64,000 nt of DNA from Myrica gale (taxonomy: Eukaryota; Streptophyta; Magnoliopsida; Fagales; Myricaceae): the NCBI GenBank assembly GCA_963930655.1, contig OZ005608.1:10602001-10666000 (forward strand), read 5' to 3'. Positions 35,401 through 44,835 of this stretch are shown in pieces. Under the pieces are notes generated by a model that searched no databases, was not told the DNA's origin, and saw only the letters and a list, made by a program, of their open reading frames with translations. Position 1 is the stretch's first letter. Each line of letters opens with the position of its first letter. The position numbers were made by a program, and so were the translations under genes.

Positions 35401-38400
35401 TATTTCCGACCAGATTGTTCAATTTTATTCTTCCCTGTATGTAAAACCGTACTCGCGGCGCACTATATTGGATGATTTGGAGTTTCACACTCTAGGGAGG
35501 AGGCTAAATGTTTGGAAAGGTCATTTGAGGAGGAAGAGGTGTATGGGGTGGTACGTGGTCTAAATGGGGATAAAGCACCGGGTCCAGATGGCCTTACCAT
35601 TGCTTTTTATCAATCTTGTTGGGATGTGATTAAAGAGGATGTGCTCTCTATGTTCGATGAGTTGCTAGGTATGGCAAGTTTGTCCGCAGTATGAATTCGT
35701 CTTTTATTGTTCTAATACCTAAGAAGCTGGGAGCAGTTGAGTTGAAAGATTTTCGTCCAATTAGTCTGGTGGGAGGTGTTTACAAAATCTTAGCAAAGGT
35801 TTTGGCCAATCGGCTGAAACTTGTGCTTCACAAGATTATATCCTCCTCTCAGAATTCTTTTGTGAGGGGACGGCAGATTTTGGACTCGGTGTTGATCACA
35901 AATGGATCCTTAATTCTCGGATGAGGTCGAATGAACCGGGTATGTTGCGTAAGTTGGATATCCCGAAAGCTTATGACCATGTGAATTGACAGTTCTTGCT
36001 ATATATGTTGAGGCGTTGTGGGTTTGGTGCAAAATGGTGTCGTGGGTACAATTTTGCATCTCGTCAGTTAAATTTTCGGTGTTTGTTAATGGATCGCCCG
36101 AGGGGTTTTTCGGTAGTACTGGTGGCTTACGACAAGGTGATCCCCTCTCTCCTCTTTTATTTGTCATTATCTTGGAAGCCTTTTCACACATGATGGAGAA
36201 GTTAGTTTCCAATAGGATGATCACTGGGTTTAAGGTGGGTGGTGTTAATGATGAAGGTATTGGTGTTTCTCATTTATTATTTGTTGACGACACTCTTGTT
36301 ATGTGTAGGGCGGATGTAGAGCAGTTTAGAAGTCTTCGGTATTTATTATTGTGTTTTGAGGCAGTTTCGGGCTTGAAAGTTAATCTCTCCAAGTCGGAGG
36401 TGATACCAATTGACAATGTTAGTAATGTGCAAGAATTGGCGTTAATTATGGGGTGTAGAATTTCTGCATTTCCTATTACTTATTTGGGTCTACCTTTGGG
36501 AGCTAGATCTAAGAGTGTGCATATTTCGGATGGTATTTTAGAGAGGATGACTAGGAGGTTGGCTGGATGGAAGAGAATGTATCTTTCTAAGGTGGAAGGT
36601 TGACATTAATTAAATCAACCCTCTCTAGTGTACCTACATACTTTTTATCTCTTTTTCTCATTTCATCCTTTGTGGTCTCTAGAATTGAGAAATTGCAACG
36701 GGATTTTTTATGGGGTGGCGATTTGGGGGGTCACAAATTTCATCTTTTGAAATGGGAAAAGGTTTGTTCTCCTTTTCACTCAGGGGGTTGGGTATTTGGA
36801 GATTGTTGGTGTTTAAGAAAGCTTTGTTAGGGAAATGGTTATGGTGTTTTGCCACTGAGAGGGATGATTTATGGAGGGTTATTATTGCAGCGAAGTTTGG
36901 CACAATTGTGGGAGATTGGATCGCTTTGCGTTCACGAGGTTTTTGTGGGATAAGTTTATGGAAGCCTATTTGTACGGTTTGGGATTCCTTTGCTACTCAT
37001 ACTCGGCTTGTGGTGGGTAATGGGTGTAGGGTGCGGTTTTGGCATGATGTTTGGTGTGGGGATATTCCTCTTCGTTGTTTGTTTCCTGTTGTGATCTCTT
37101 TAGCTCGGAGTAAGGATGGGATGGTGGCGGATTATATGTCAAATGATACTCTTTCTTTGGTTTGGGATATTCAATTTATGAGATCTGCAAACGATTGGGA
37201 ATTGGCGGAATTTACAGCTTTCTATTTCACTCTTTATGCTATGGTATTTCATCAAGATAGTGAAACAAGTTCGTTTAGATGGGACCTAAGGATGGCGTTT
37301 TCACTGTTAAAGATTTTTACTCCTCTATTTGTGGCGGTACGTCACTTGTTGCCTTGGCGTGGGGTTTGGCAGACTAAGGTACCTATTAGAGTTTCGTTCT
37401 TTGTGTGGGAGGCGTGCATGCTCGGAATTTGACTATTGATAATCTTCAAAAGCGAGGCGTTTATTTAACGGATTGGTGTTACTTATGTAAGAGAGATAGT
37501 GAATCCGTTGACCATGTTTTATTGCACTGTTCTATAGCAAGGTCACTTTGGGAGTATGTTTTTCGTATTTTAAATCTTCATTGGGTAATGCCGGCAAGGG
37601 TGTTCGATGTGTTGCTATGTTGGGGAAGAAACTTTAAGGATCCTTTGGCTACGGAAATTGGGAATATGGTTCCAACTTGTGTTTGGTGGTGGTCTTTGAA
37701 GGGAACGAAATAATCGTTGTTTTGAGGATTTAGCATCATCGGTGGTTCATTTACAGGGTATTGTTATGCACTCTCTTTTTCGTTGGGTAACTGCCATATG
37801 AGGGGGGGGCATTTTCTAGACTGTCCGGATTTCATTAGCTTTTTTGTCTGTATGTTCTAAGTGTTTTCAGTACAATCTTCGTACTGTTTTTACTCTTAAT
37901 TTCTTTTAATAAATTGATTATTACTTATCAATAAAAACCAAAGAGATGGAAAACACCCCAACACAAGACTCAATCAACTCCATACTAGGAGAATCCCAAA
38001 GACACAACATCCCTCCCGACGCACCAACAGCCTCCAAGCAGCACCAATCACATGAGGCCCACCCCACAAGCATCTCACCATGGCACGAGACACCACCACA
38101 ACCTTAGTCTCCTGGAGACACACCAAATCTACCTTCCACTCTCTCAACAAATTTCCCACCCTTTTACACTTCCCCCTATCATTCAGCCCCCTCACATTCC
38201 AGCTAATCATTCTAGGCTTCATAAAAAATTAACAAGCGCCCTCCCTACCTTCTTTCTCCTCCTAGAACTAGAGGCACTCCCATCACAATTAACGGAACAT
38301 TCCACTGATTTTGATTCTCAATCAGCTTGCCACCAGATTTGCCCGAAGATATACTGCCCAGCTCCTTCTCCTCCTCCGAAGCAGCAGCAAGTAAAACCAA

Positions 38401-40153
38401 ACCTCACCTATCCAGTTGACAAACTAACGTCATACACATGATCATTTCCCAACCCAGTGCGTTTCTTTCCTGAAAACCTGATTTCCTCCATTTGTTACAG
38501 CTTGAGCAAAATATGCCCTACCGTTCTTCAGAACATTGTCATGCTGATAAAAAGATCTAGTAAGCCATCTGGCATCTTTAGTTCAAGAGTCGAGGCCCAT
38601 TATCTTATAGCACTTACAACTTGAAAAACTAGGCAGGTCCTTTGGGATAAAGTTTGTGGTTGCTTGGAATCCACTTCAGTCTTTTGGGAATAATACAAAA
38701 CGCCCATTATCCTTACTGTAGTACAGAGAATTAGAGATTGACACAAATTATTATGTCATGCATTAGTGAGGTAATCGTTAACTAGCAAACTATAGTATTT
38801 AAATTATGTTAATTCCACTGTGTACTTGCATCCAAAGCAAATTTGAATGCTAATGAAGATACGGGTTTTGACAAAATCTGATTGAATGTGCAACACAATA
38901 ATTACATTGTGCATGATGATAGTATTTTTGTTACCAAGACAATATCCCTATCATGCAACCTTTCGAGAATCTGAACAAAGAGTGAGTAAATTGTCACGTT
39001 GCAAAATCAAAAAAAAATTGATCCAGCGAAAATTAATAAAACTAACCTATCAAGAGCAAACCACCACACTGCACACAAACGCAGACATGCACATATGCAT
39101 GCACCCTTTGCTAAATGTAATAGTAAATTTCTAGGAGGGACAACAAGTTTCAAGCTTACATTTAGAATGGACGGTTCAGGTAATGGACAGTGAATTGGCC
39201 TATCGTTGTCAAGAGGCTCAGTCGGGTGCTCCACTGGTTTAAACTCCACTGCAACCTCAATCCCGTGAGCAGCAGCAGCACCAGTAGATGCACCAGTAGC
39301 TCCTGAATTCGGGGGCAACACTTCCCTCTCATCCTGCACCAAATAAAGCATATTACTATTGAAATATATCAACAGAACATATCTCCAATCAACAGTGAAT
39401 GATATAGAACGCTGCAAGATATAGAAAAAACAGCAGCACAAACGAAAAGATGCAAACAAGACAACCCAATGTAACCTAGATAGGAAATACGCTTAAAAGC
39501 AAGATACGGCCACAAGTTCTCGCAAAGAGACTCGGGAGTAGCACAAGACAAGACCATGACAGGAAGCAGGCAGTTCTAAAATCTACGCACAAACAGTCAA
39601 ACAGTTCAAAACATCGATAGTCTGATCTGGGCTATAGATAATTGACCACCAAAATTTCAGGAAAAAAATATTAATAGCCAATTCCTAATACTGAAGAGTT
39701 GAAAGAAGAATTACAGAATCCAATCTGGAATTCAGGAATTATGATTAAGTTATTTGAGCACAGCTCAATGGTCAGAGGCCTAAAGATCAGGCCAGCAGGA
39801 TTAAAAAAAAAAAAAAGACCAAACAGTCAAATCCATTAAAAAGAAAATTTAAATATATCATTTTGAAATTGAAGCTAAACAAAAACATCCAGAATCAAAC
39901 GGAAGGGCGAATCCTGATAACATCGCCAAATTTTAAGACCAAATCAAACTTATCTTCACAAGCCATAGGACCCACCCAACATCAAAGATGTTTTAGGCCC
40001 AGCGAAAGGAACACAAAATTACATGGAAGCAAATAAGGATTCAGGAGGAAACCAATCATTTCAAGGAGAAAGAAAACGTGTTCTTACAAGGGCACTTTGG
40101 GTTCGTCGATGTCCAGCCCTGCTGACAGAAAACCTTGAGAAAAGACCAACCAT
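23252..40153 (-). CDS. Conserved small plant protein of unknown function, 151 aa, three exons
   Basis: CDS join on the minus strand: 40153-40088, 39333-39160, 23467-23252. The pieces have 22, 58 and 71 codons; every junction is phase 0 with GT donors (GTAAGAAC, GTAAGCTT) and AG acceptors (TTTGGTGCAG, TTGTCATCAG). The start ATG has A at -3 and G at +4. The protein starts [10 protein letters not shown], has a Gly/Ala/Thr-rich patch (residues 33-45), then [14 protein letters not shown] and [10 protein letters not shown] ending exon 2. Exon 3 adds [16 protein letters not shown], an acidic ESESDADE segment, a basic SSRSNR segment, and the C-terminus [18 protein letters not shown]. No signal peptide, membrane segment or catalytic motif is visible. 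The exon style and motifs look like a conserved, uncharacterised eudicot gene known to me only from pattern memory, so I give no name. The reading frame is intact, unlike everything around it. Confidence 0.8.
23814..24023 (-). mobile_element. tRNA-type SINE with 13-bp target duplication
   Basis: This 210-bp minus-strand element is flanked by identical AAACATATATATA (23801-23813 and 24024-24036). On the minus strand it starts CCCCCAAGGGTTTGG, has an A-box-like TGGTGTGGTGGTAAGG, a good B box GTTCGAGCC (23959-23951), and ends in a run of A (T on the plus strand, 23814-23825). The internal Pol III promoter, the poly(A) tail and the direct repeats are the defining features of a SINE. It lies in intron 2 of the host gene, in the same orientation as the gene. 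Confidence 0.85.
24419..25377 (+). pseudogene. LINE copy B ORF1 (gag-like)
   Basis: An open frame of 199 codons (24419-25018) starts [19 protein letters not shown] and carries [46 protein letters not shown] and [14 protein letters not shown], the same order as in LINE copy A. A second, overlapping frame (24982-25377) carries on with a Leu/Lys-rich segment. The frame change suggests a small indel. ORF1 of plant L1-like elements is an RNA-binding chaperone; no CCHC zinc knuckle was seen here. Confidence 0.65.
25830..29120 (+). pseudogene. LINE copy B ORF2 (endonuclease, RT, RT zinc-binding)
   Basis: The endonuclease is entered at [13 protein letters not shown] (about 25840); the SWNVRGLN N-terminus seen in copies A and C2 is absent. 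[15 protein letters not shown] and [10 protein letters not shown] follow (26160-26320). Reverse transcriptase runs from [11 protein letters not shown] (27000) through [23 protein letters not shown], an [10 protein letters not shown] block (27380) and [10 protein letters not shown] to the catalytic [12 protein letters not shown] (27670). [20 protein letters not shown] and [13 protein letters not shown] (28210) come next, then the zinc-binding domain (about 28720-29120; [18 protein letters not shown]). In-frame stops (about 26500, 27030, 28090) and frameshifts show that it is inactive. Confidence 0.85.
29310..31410. other. Intron 2 DNA without a recognised feature
   Basis: AT-rich, non-coding sequence between LINE copy B and LINE copy C1. 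I read both strands and saw no protein motif, terminal repeat or RNA gene. A C-run and A-run near 30695-30720 is the only notable low-complexity site. Confidence 0.5.
31411..32466 (-). mobile_element. LINE copy C1, 5'-truncated 3' end
   Basis: A minus-strand fragment begins in the ORF2 connection region ([19 protein letters not shown], 32466-32410), then [19 protein letters not shown] (about 32270), and runs to the zinc-binding domain [33 protein letters not shown] (31850-31750). The A-tail appears as a T-run at 31411-31416. It is the same family as copies A and B. The 5' break at 32466 coincides exactly with the tail of LINE copy C2. Confidence 0.8.
32467..35130 (-). pseudogene. LINE copy C2, 3' portion (RT and zinc-binding)
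   Basis: The minus-strand element has an A-tail seen as a T-run at 32467-32477. From 3' to 5' it contains the zinc-binding domain (33115-32660; [38 protein letters not shown]), a deletion junction near 33110, [10 protein letters not shown] (33380), an RT frame with [11 protein letters not shown] (33590-33560), [28 protein letters not shown] (34140-34080), and the linker [18 protein letters not shown] (34800-34740). The endonuclease C-terminus is at [15 protein letters not shown] (about 35130). The rest of the endonuclease lies beyond LINE copy D, at 37938-38222. Many disablements are present. Confidence 0.8.
35150..37937 (+). mobile_element. LINE copy D, 5'-truncated, inserted in copy C2
   Basis: The plus-strand fragment starts inside ORF2 ([25 protein letters not shown], 35180-35250) and runs to an A-rich end AATAAAAA at 37937. 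It has a well-preserved [19 protein letters not shown] (35575), [39 protein letters not shown] (35700-35810), [21 protein letters not shown] (36050), [14 protein letters not shown] and [11 protein letters not shown] (36275; F-V-D-D instead of F-A-D-D). Then come [13 protein letters not shown], the 240-codon connection frame 36710-37432, and the zinc-binding domain (37440-37700; [17 protein letters not shown]). Stops at about 35265 and 35985 and frameshifts break it. It splits minus-strand copy C2. Confidence 0.85.
37938..38460 (-). pseudogene. LINE copy C2, 5' portion: endonuclease start and ORF1 end
   Basis: The minus strand starts ORF2 at 38222 with [18 protein letters not shown], then [20 protein letters not shown]. 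This is the APE-type endonuclease N-terminus, with the conserved N of SWNVRG and E of QETK. The frame then shifts to a [17 protein letters not shown] segment up to the insertion point of LINE copy D at 37938. Upstream (38230-38450) is a Ser/Pro-rich stretch that is probably the end of ORF1. Roughly 70 endonuclease residues expected between 37938 and 35130 are not found, so sequence was probably lost at the junction. Confidence 0.75.
38461..39159. other. Intron 2 DNA next to exon 2, no element recognised
   Basis: AT-rich DNA without coding motifs. It contains the donor end of intron 2 and probably is ancestral intron sequence, since it lies between the last LINE and exon 2. Confidence 0.5.
39160..39333 (-). 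CDS. Exon 2 of the 151-aa gene
   Basis: It encodes 58 residues, from [11 protein letters not shown] to [10 protein letters not shown]. The acceptor is TTTATTTGGTGCAG/GATGAG and the donor CTAAAT/GTAAGCTT. Codon 1 and codon 58 are complete, so both flanking introns are phase 0. Confidence 0.82.
40088..40153 (-). CDS. Exon 1 of the 151-aa gene
   Basis: It encodes 22 residues beginning [10 protein letters not shown] and ending TQSAL. The donor is CCCTT/GTAAGAAC. The basic, Ser-rich N-terminus has too few hydrophobic residues for a clear signal peptide. Intron 1, 39334-40087, is 754 bp and contains no recognisable element. Confidence 0.8.
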
Positions 40154-40560
40154 ATTGTCCCTTTTAATTAAAAAACCTATCCAATTCACAAAGAGGTCCT
40201 CTGATATTGGCTCTGTCGTCCGATGAACCACTCACTCTCTCAAGTCTTTTTCCGTCCTAAGTGCATGGACAATCTGAAGCGTCACTTCCTAACTGCCATT
40301 CCACAACCAAAAGGGTGTTCGAACTCTTTGGTTTTTTTTTTTTCTTGAAGTTCGAACTCTTTGGTTTATTTGTCCTACAACCCAGTTTTTCTGACTTTCT
40401 CTGCAACCCTCTTTCTCTTTTGTTCTAGACTCGGAGAAAGAGAGAGAAGGCGAAAGTGCATGTGGGTGAAGATGATAGGGTAGTGGCTTTTTGCTGAGGT
40501 AGCTTAGCGTAACGGGTACTTGGATTCTTTTGGTCCCTTCGCAGTAAATACCACATTGCT
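40154..40560 (-). promoter_or_regulatory. Probable 5' UTR and core promoter of the 151-aa gene
   Basis: On the minus strand, 40460-40430 reads CGCCTTCTCTCTCTTTCTCC, a pyrimidine patch typical of plant core promoters and 5' UTRs. No clear TATA box is seen within the next 60 bp. A small poly(A) retroposon scar (40334-40349) lies in this region. The transcription start cannot be set from sequence alone. Confidence 0.4.
40334..40349 (-). mobile_element. Minimal retroposon insertion: poly(A) tail with 17-bp target duplication
   Basis: GTTCGAACTCTTTGGTT occurs at 40317-40333 and again at 40350-40366. Between the copies is only a T-run followed by CTTGAA. On the minus strand this is target repeat, six bases, A-tail, target repeat. 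It is what an extremely 5'-truncated LINE-mediated insertion leaves, and it lies 160-210 bp upstream of the gene's ATG. Confidence 0.7.
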
Positions 40561-40963
40561 GAGTCAGTATGATAAAGCTACGAACGAGAAGAGGACGGTT
40601 TTTAAATACCAGATTTTCGATAACTTTTTATAAATTTTAACAATTTTAAATATATTTTTTATTAATTCTTATAGAATTTAAATTACTTTTAAAAAAATAT
40701 TAATACAAAAAGTGTTCTAAACCGAACGTAACGTGATACTCTACCAAAGTCAATTAAAAATAAGGTTTAGGTTGTGTTTGTGTTGTAATATTTTTGGTAT
40801 GGGAATATGTGTTGGTATTGGGTTTAGTGAAAAAGTGAAGAGATGGGTAATTTTTTATATTTTTTGTAATTTTTTATATTTTTATGGGAGAGAGAGATTA
40901 TATTGTAGTATTTTATTAGGAGAGAGATAATATTTTGGGTAATATTTTGTATGCAAACGCAGC

Positions 40964-41545
40964 CTTAATTACCTTACAAGTCAATGTGGTATCCGATTTT
41001 TACAAAATAGTCTATGTGGTATGACTTTCAACAAAATGGTCCTTGTGGTATTGTTTTGAGACAAATTAGTCACTGTGGTATGACTTTCAATTAAATAGTC
41101 CATGTGGTATAGTTTTAGACAAATTAGTCCCTATGTCTAACTGCCGGGAGAGTATTGTATATGTCACGTCAGCGTCATTCACGCGTTGACACGTGTTTTT
41201 TAACATTAGTATCCAAATCACGAGTGATATACTTCTTTTAGCTCGTAGAATTAGTCTGAGCCTCAACCTCAGACTTGATTGGTTCGATCCAGGACGGCTG
41301 TTGACGTGTCAACACGTGAATAGAAAGTGACATATACAACACTCTCTAGTTAAGTGGGTAACGACAGTTGGATAGAGGGACTAATTTGTCTCAAAACTAT
41401 ACCACAAGGATTATTTTGTTGAAAGTCATACCACAGGGACTAATTTGTCTCAAAACTATACCACAATGACTATTTCGTTGAAAGTTATACCACATGGACT
41501 ATTTTGTAAAAGTCGGATACCACAGGGACATGTAAGGTAATTAAG
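40964..41545. mobile_element. MULE-like foldback element with long internally repeated arms
   Basis: The left arm starts CTTAATTACCTTACAAGTC--TGTGGTATCCG and the right arm ends with the reverse complement (CGGATACCACAGGGAC--GTAAGGTAATTAAG). The arms are about 255 bp, separated by about 70 bp. Each arm contains three or four diverged tandem units of AAAATAGTC--TGTGGTATGACTTTCAA and ACAAATTAGTC type. The wording resembles the TIR of the element at 47521, which has a 9-bp target duplication. No matching flanking duplication was found here. No protein is encoded. Confidence 0.6.
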
Positions 41546-42026
41546 CTTAAAAACAGCAAAGAAAAAACACGAAGGGAATTAAACTAGCGAATGGTTAAAG
41601 AAATAAAATAAAGCGCTTTGACACTTTCCTTTCATGTATGGCATTCGCTTTTTTGTTTCCTACAAACTATCGAAACCTGCTATACACTTTTATCTGAAAA
41701 AATTTGGGCTATGTTTGAGAAGTGATTTAATATCTCATTTTCACATTTTTATTCCTTGAATACTCCTTTTCCATACCAAATAATTCAATCTCACCCCTAC
41801 GGAGTCGAGATAATATTGGCTCGGCCCTACGAAAATTATTTTCAATGCTGATTTTTAAAATCGCGTGTCAGCTCAACCACCAATGCTGACTTTTAAAATC
41901 GATAGGTCTTGCGCTTGGGACGCGAGCGACAGGAGCTGCAATTTACGGCGGCCCCGCGCGCAGGGGATTGCGAGCGCCTGCGCGCGACAAGGTTGGAATA
42001 AACGGCAATAAAAGCTATAGGCTTCT
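41546..42026. other. Intergenic DNA with a repeated TGACTTTTAAAATCG block
   Basis: CTGATTTTTAAAATCGCG (about 41850) and CTGACTTTTAAAATCG (about 41887) are close repeats. A third copy with the following GGCGGCCCCG--CGC context occurs in the same orientation at about 47311-47370, on the other side of the MULE at 42036. The rest is GC-rich or AT-rich non-coding DNA. Confidence 0.4.
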
Positions 42027-42269
42027 CTTTGCCACGGACTCGGATTCCCTCCTAAGGGAATTTGCTAGTCAGACCTAACATGTCGTTGGATGGTGAGAGT
42101 GCATTAATGAACTCATCCAACGGCTTGTATTGCCTTAAAAAAATAAAAAACCAAAGTTGGATGGGAGTTAACTAGTAACGGGACCGTTTCAATAAAAAAA
42201 AGGTCCCCTCTCCTCGAACCCCAGAGCAACGCCCCCGCGGCCTTGTGCGCAGGCCGCGCGCGACAGGAC

Positions 42270-43475
42270 TGAAAGGATCCCTAGTGACGACATGGGGTGA
42301 TAGCCATGCGTGGGAGGATAGGTGCCGAGATGAGGCACCAGTGGCATCATTGGGCATCCATGACATGCCCACAGCGCGCGCGGTGACAACACCACAGCCA
42401 AGCCATGGCACCCACGCGTGCGCACGCAAGCTTAGCTCCCCAGCGCCCCTGACAAGGTATGGCGCCCCAGCAACAGTCATGTCTGGCATGCCAGCCAACC
42501 AGCCACAGACATGTCATGACAAGCTCATGGCCAGCCCATGGCCTCGCCCATGCCCTTGCCATGACACGGTGCCACAACAAGTCCTTGGCCACCAGCCAAG
42601 CCATGTAGCCATAGCAGGCCAGCAGACAGAAAAGTGGCATGACACAAGATGGCCACCACCAGTGGCGGAGCACCACCACCCCTACCGGTGCTAGGTGGGG
42701 AATGCATGCGGAAGGTCACAGGACCCAGAGGAGCATCACCACCCATGGTGGTGCAAGCGGCAGCGGCGCCACCGTGAACGGCGGCGGACGACGGCGAGAT
42801 CCTGGAATTGATAGAGGTATCTTAGGGATTAGTTTCCTTTTATTGTTGTGATTGAATAAATCATATCTTCTAGATTTAGGGATCCTTTCCTAAACTCTAG
42901 AAGATTCTTTTCCTTTATATTCTTATTATATTATGCATGTAATATCAAATCTGCTTGATTCAAGGGATTTGATTTAGAGTTGATTGTTATTTGATTTGAT
43001 TTGATTGAGTCAATTAGGGTTTGTAAGCTCCTAATGATGTCTATATAAACACCCTTAGGAGCATTAGAGTTATTCATTCAGAATAGTAGAGTCTTGGAGA
43101 GCCTGAGTGCTTTTGAGAGAGAGTTTTGGCCAAGCATAGACACGTATATGCTATGTCGGTTTCAAGGCTAATAACCTTGTAACTTGAGATTCATTCTAGG
43201 CTAATAACCTAGTTTGGGTACCCGTTCTTGGGCTAATTAACCCTTGATTGGGATTGTTCTAGTGTTCTTGTGGTTCTTGGGCTAATTAACCCTTAACCAC
43301 GTTCTTCGTTCTTCATAATAAAATCTTGAGTGTTCTTCGTTTGTGTTGTTAGATCCTATATAAACAGCTCGTGTGCTACAGATAACAGTTTAGGATGATC
43401 GATTGGGGTGATCGTGTTCGAATCACTTGGCGGGAGTTGGCGTTGTTATGGTGGCATAGACCGGCGTCCCTAACA
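42270..43475 (+). repeat. 5' LTR of the nested retrotransposon (1,206 bp)
   Basis: The left 380 bp are GC-rich. A probable TATA box CTATATAAAC is at about 43041, and a second TATATAAACAGC is at about 43359. Two copies of GGCTAATAACCT occur at 43166 and 43199, and CTTGGGCTAATTAACCCTT appears twice in variant form. It ends GTCCCTAACA at 43475. Confidence 0.8.
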
Positions 43476-43640
43476 AAATGGTGCTTTCGTTGAGAGGTGC
43501 TTGAAGATTTCATCGAGGAGTTGCTTGAAACGTGAAGATCTTCAAGGGAGGTAAACACGAGCCTTACTAGTTTGATTCGTTTTTGTTGGATTGATTCGAT
43601 TGCAAAGTTTTTTTTGGGTTGGAATTTTTTACTCGAGAAT

Positions 43641-43850
43641 GGGTTCGATCTTCATTTTGGAGAGAACCTAAGGTTGGAACGTGTTTGTTCTTGCCAAGTT
43701 GTTTAGTGGAGGGAGGGGTTCGATCTTCTTTTGGAGAGAACCCAAGGTCGGAAGTTGTTCGAGCCAAGAATTTTGAAGGGAGGGGTTCGATCTTCATTTT
43801 GGAGAGAACCCAAAGTCGGACTTGTTGTTGCAGCCAAGTATTGTAATGGA
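43641..43850 (+). repeat. Three tandem repeats in the retrotransposon leader
   Basis: Units starting GGGTTCGATCTTC lie at 43641, 43716 and 43783 (67-75 bp apart). Each continues with TTTTGGAGAGAACC-AA-GT-GGA. They sit between the primer-binding region and the first gag-like ATG at 43846. Confidence 0.75.
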
Positions 43851-44007
43851 GGCAGTTTCAAGTTCACTCACTTCCAACAGAGATCGGTTCGAAGCCTTGG
43901 AGTCATCAACTTTATGGCTTAAAGATAAGATGATCGAGACAAGCACAACCATGGTTCACATGCAAGGAGTCATCACCAGAGTTACCATGGCCATCGAAAA
44001 AGCATAG
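43846..44007 (+). pseudogene. Gag-like start of the nested retrotransposon
   Basis: A frame starting MEAVSSSLTSNRDRFEALE continues with SSTLWLKDKMIETSTTMVHM, a Ser/Glu-rich helical N-terminus of the kind found in plant gypsy gag proteins, and stops at about 44006. Downstream the frame is disturbed until 44204. No CCHC zinc knuckle was found. Confidence 0.4.
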
Positions 44008-44203
44008 GAGAGCGGTGGAAGGAATGAGACACGATCTACAAGCGGCGTTGGCGAGACTTGGTGGAGGGCCAAGTGGGGGAAATCGTGCACAAGCCGCAAG
44101 GATGAAGGATAGCAGGAGGGGGGATGTTCATCTCACGGAAGGGAGAGACACTCACTTATCCAAGTCCGCATGTTGAGAGCCTAGACCACAACCACAACCT
44201 AGA

Positions 44204-44835
44204 ATGGGCGGACATGTGGAGACGAAGCATGAGGTAATCAAGAGGTGGCTACGTGAGGAGTCCAACCATGGTGTTGATCAAGCAAGGACGGAAGATAAGG
44301 AAGAGGAGTGCAGTAGTGACAGTGAGCTAAGTCTTAATGCCATGACCGGCATTGGGAAATCATCAACCGTGACCATTGTGGCTCCGATGGGCGAGTGCGA
44401 GATCAACATTTCGGTGGATAGTAGATCTACCCACAACGTCATCAACACTCAACTAGCATCTAAGGCAAGTTCACAGGGAGAGGAGGTAGACACCCTGGAG
44501 GTAAAGCTTGCCAACGATGAAGTAATGGGAGGTGAGAAGATAGAGAAGGCGGTCCCTACTGATGTCCAAGGTATGCAAACCATTGTTAACTCATATGTGC
44601 TTTCCTTGGACGAGTTGAATGTGGTTAGTTGTGATGCTTGGTGGAAGAGCATTGACAAAACCATACTTGAATATTGTGGGCGGAGTGTGAAGTTCACTCT
44701 GGGTAGTAAAGTTATTACATGGAATCCGGGTGGGCTACCTAGAGAGGAGATGGTTTGGGTGGACTATGGTGGCATGGCCTCGGGAGTTTCAAAGGTTATC
44801 CTTGGGGTCAAGGGTACTCTTTATGGAAGGGGGAT
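44204..44835 (+). pseudogene. Gypsy aspartic-protease-like fragment
   Basis: The frame opened at 44204 has a SLNAMTGI entry motif, then CEINISVDSRSTHNVI, which corresponds to the catalytic VDSGSTHNF of gypsy proteases, but with R in place of the G of the D-S-G triad. VKLANDEVM and a DAWWKSIDKTILEY--RSVKFTLGSKVITW tail follow, as expected downstream of the protease. The changed glycine suggests an inactive enzyme. The same frame runs on through the polypurine tract into the 3' LTR until 45148, which is a by-product of LTR position. Confidence 0.6.

Noticed and set aside
24300..38460. Inverted LINE arrangement as a programmed hairpin system
   Set aside because: Copies have independent tails, different truncations and different ages; ordinary serial insertion explains it.
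39007..39459. 150-codon minus-strand frame read as a single-exon gene
   Set aside because: Only 39160-39333 is coding-like; both sides have proper splice sites, so it is exon 2 of a spliced gene with read-through into introns.
40023..40226. 67-codon plus-strand frame over exon 1
   Set aside because: It is the antisense shadow of exon 1 and the 5' UTR of the minus-strand gene.
40964..41545. 9-bp target duplication for the foldback element
   Set aside because: Flanks AAACGCAGC and CTTAAAAAC do not match; Mutator assignment rests only on arm similarity.
42172..42746. Several overlapping frames of 70-149 codons in GC-rich DNA
   Set aside because: They lie in all frames of a GC-rich LTR with few stop codons; composition, not coding, explains them.
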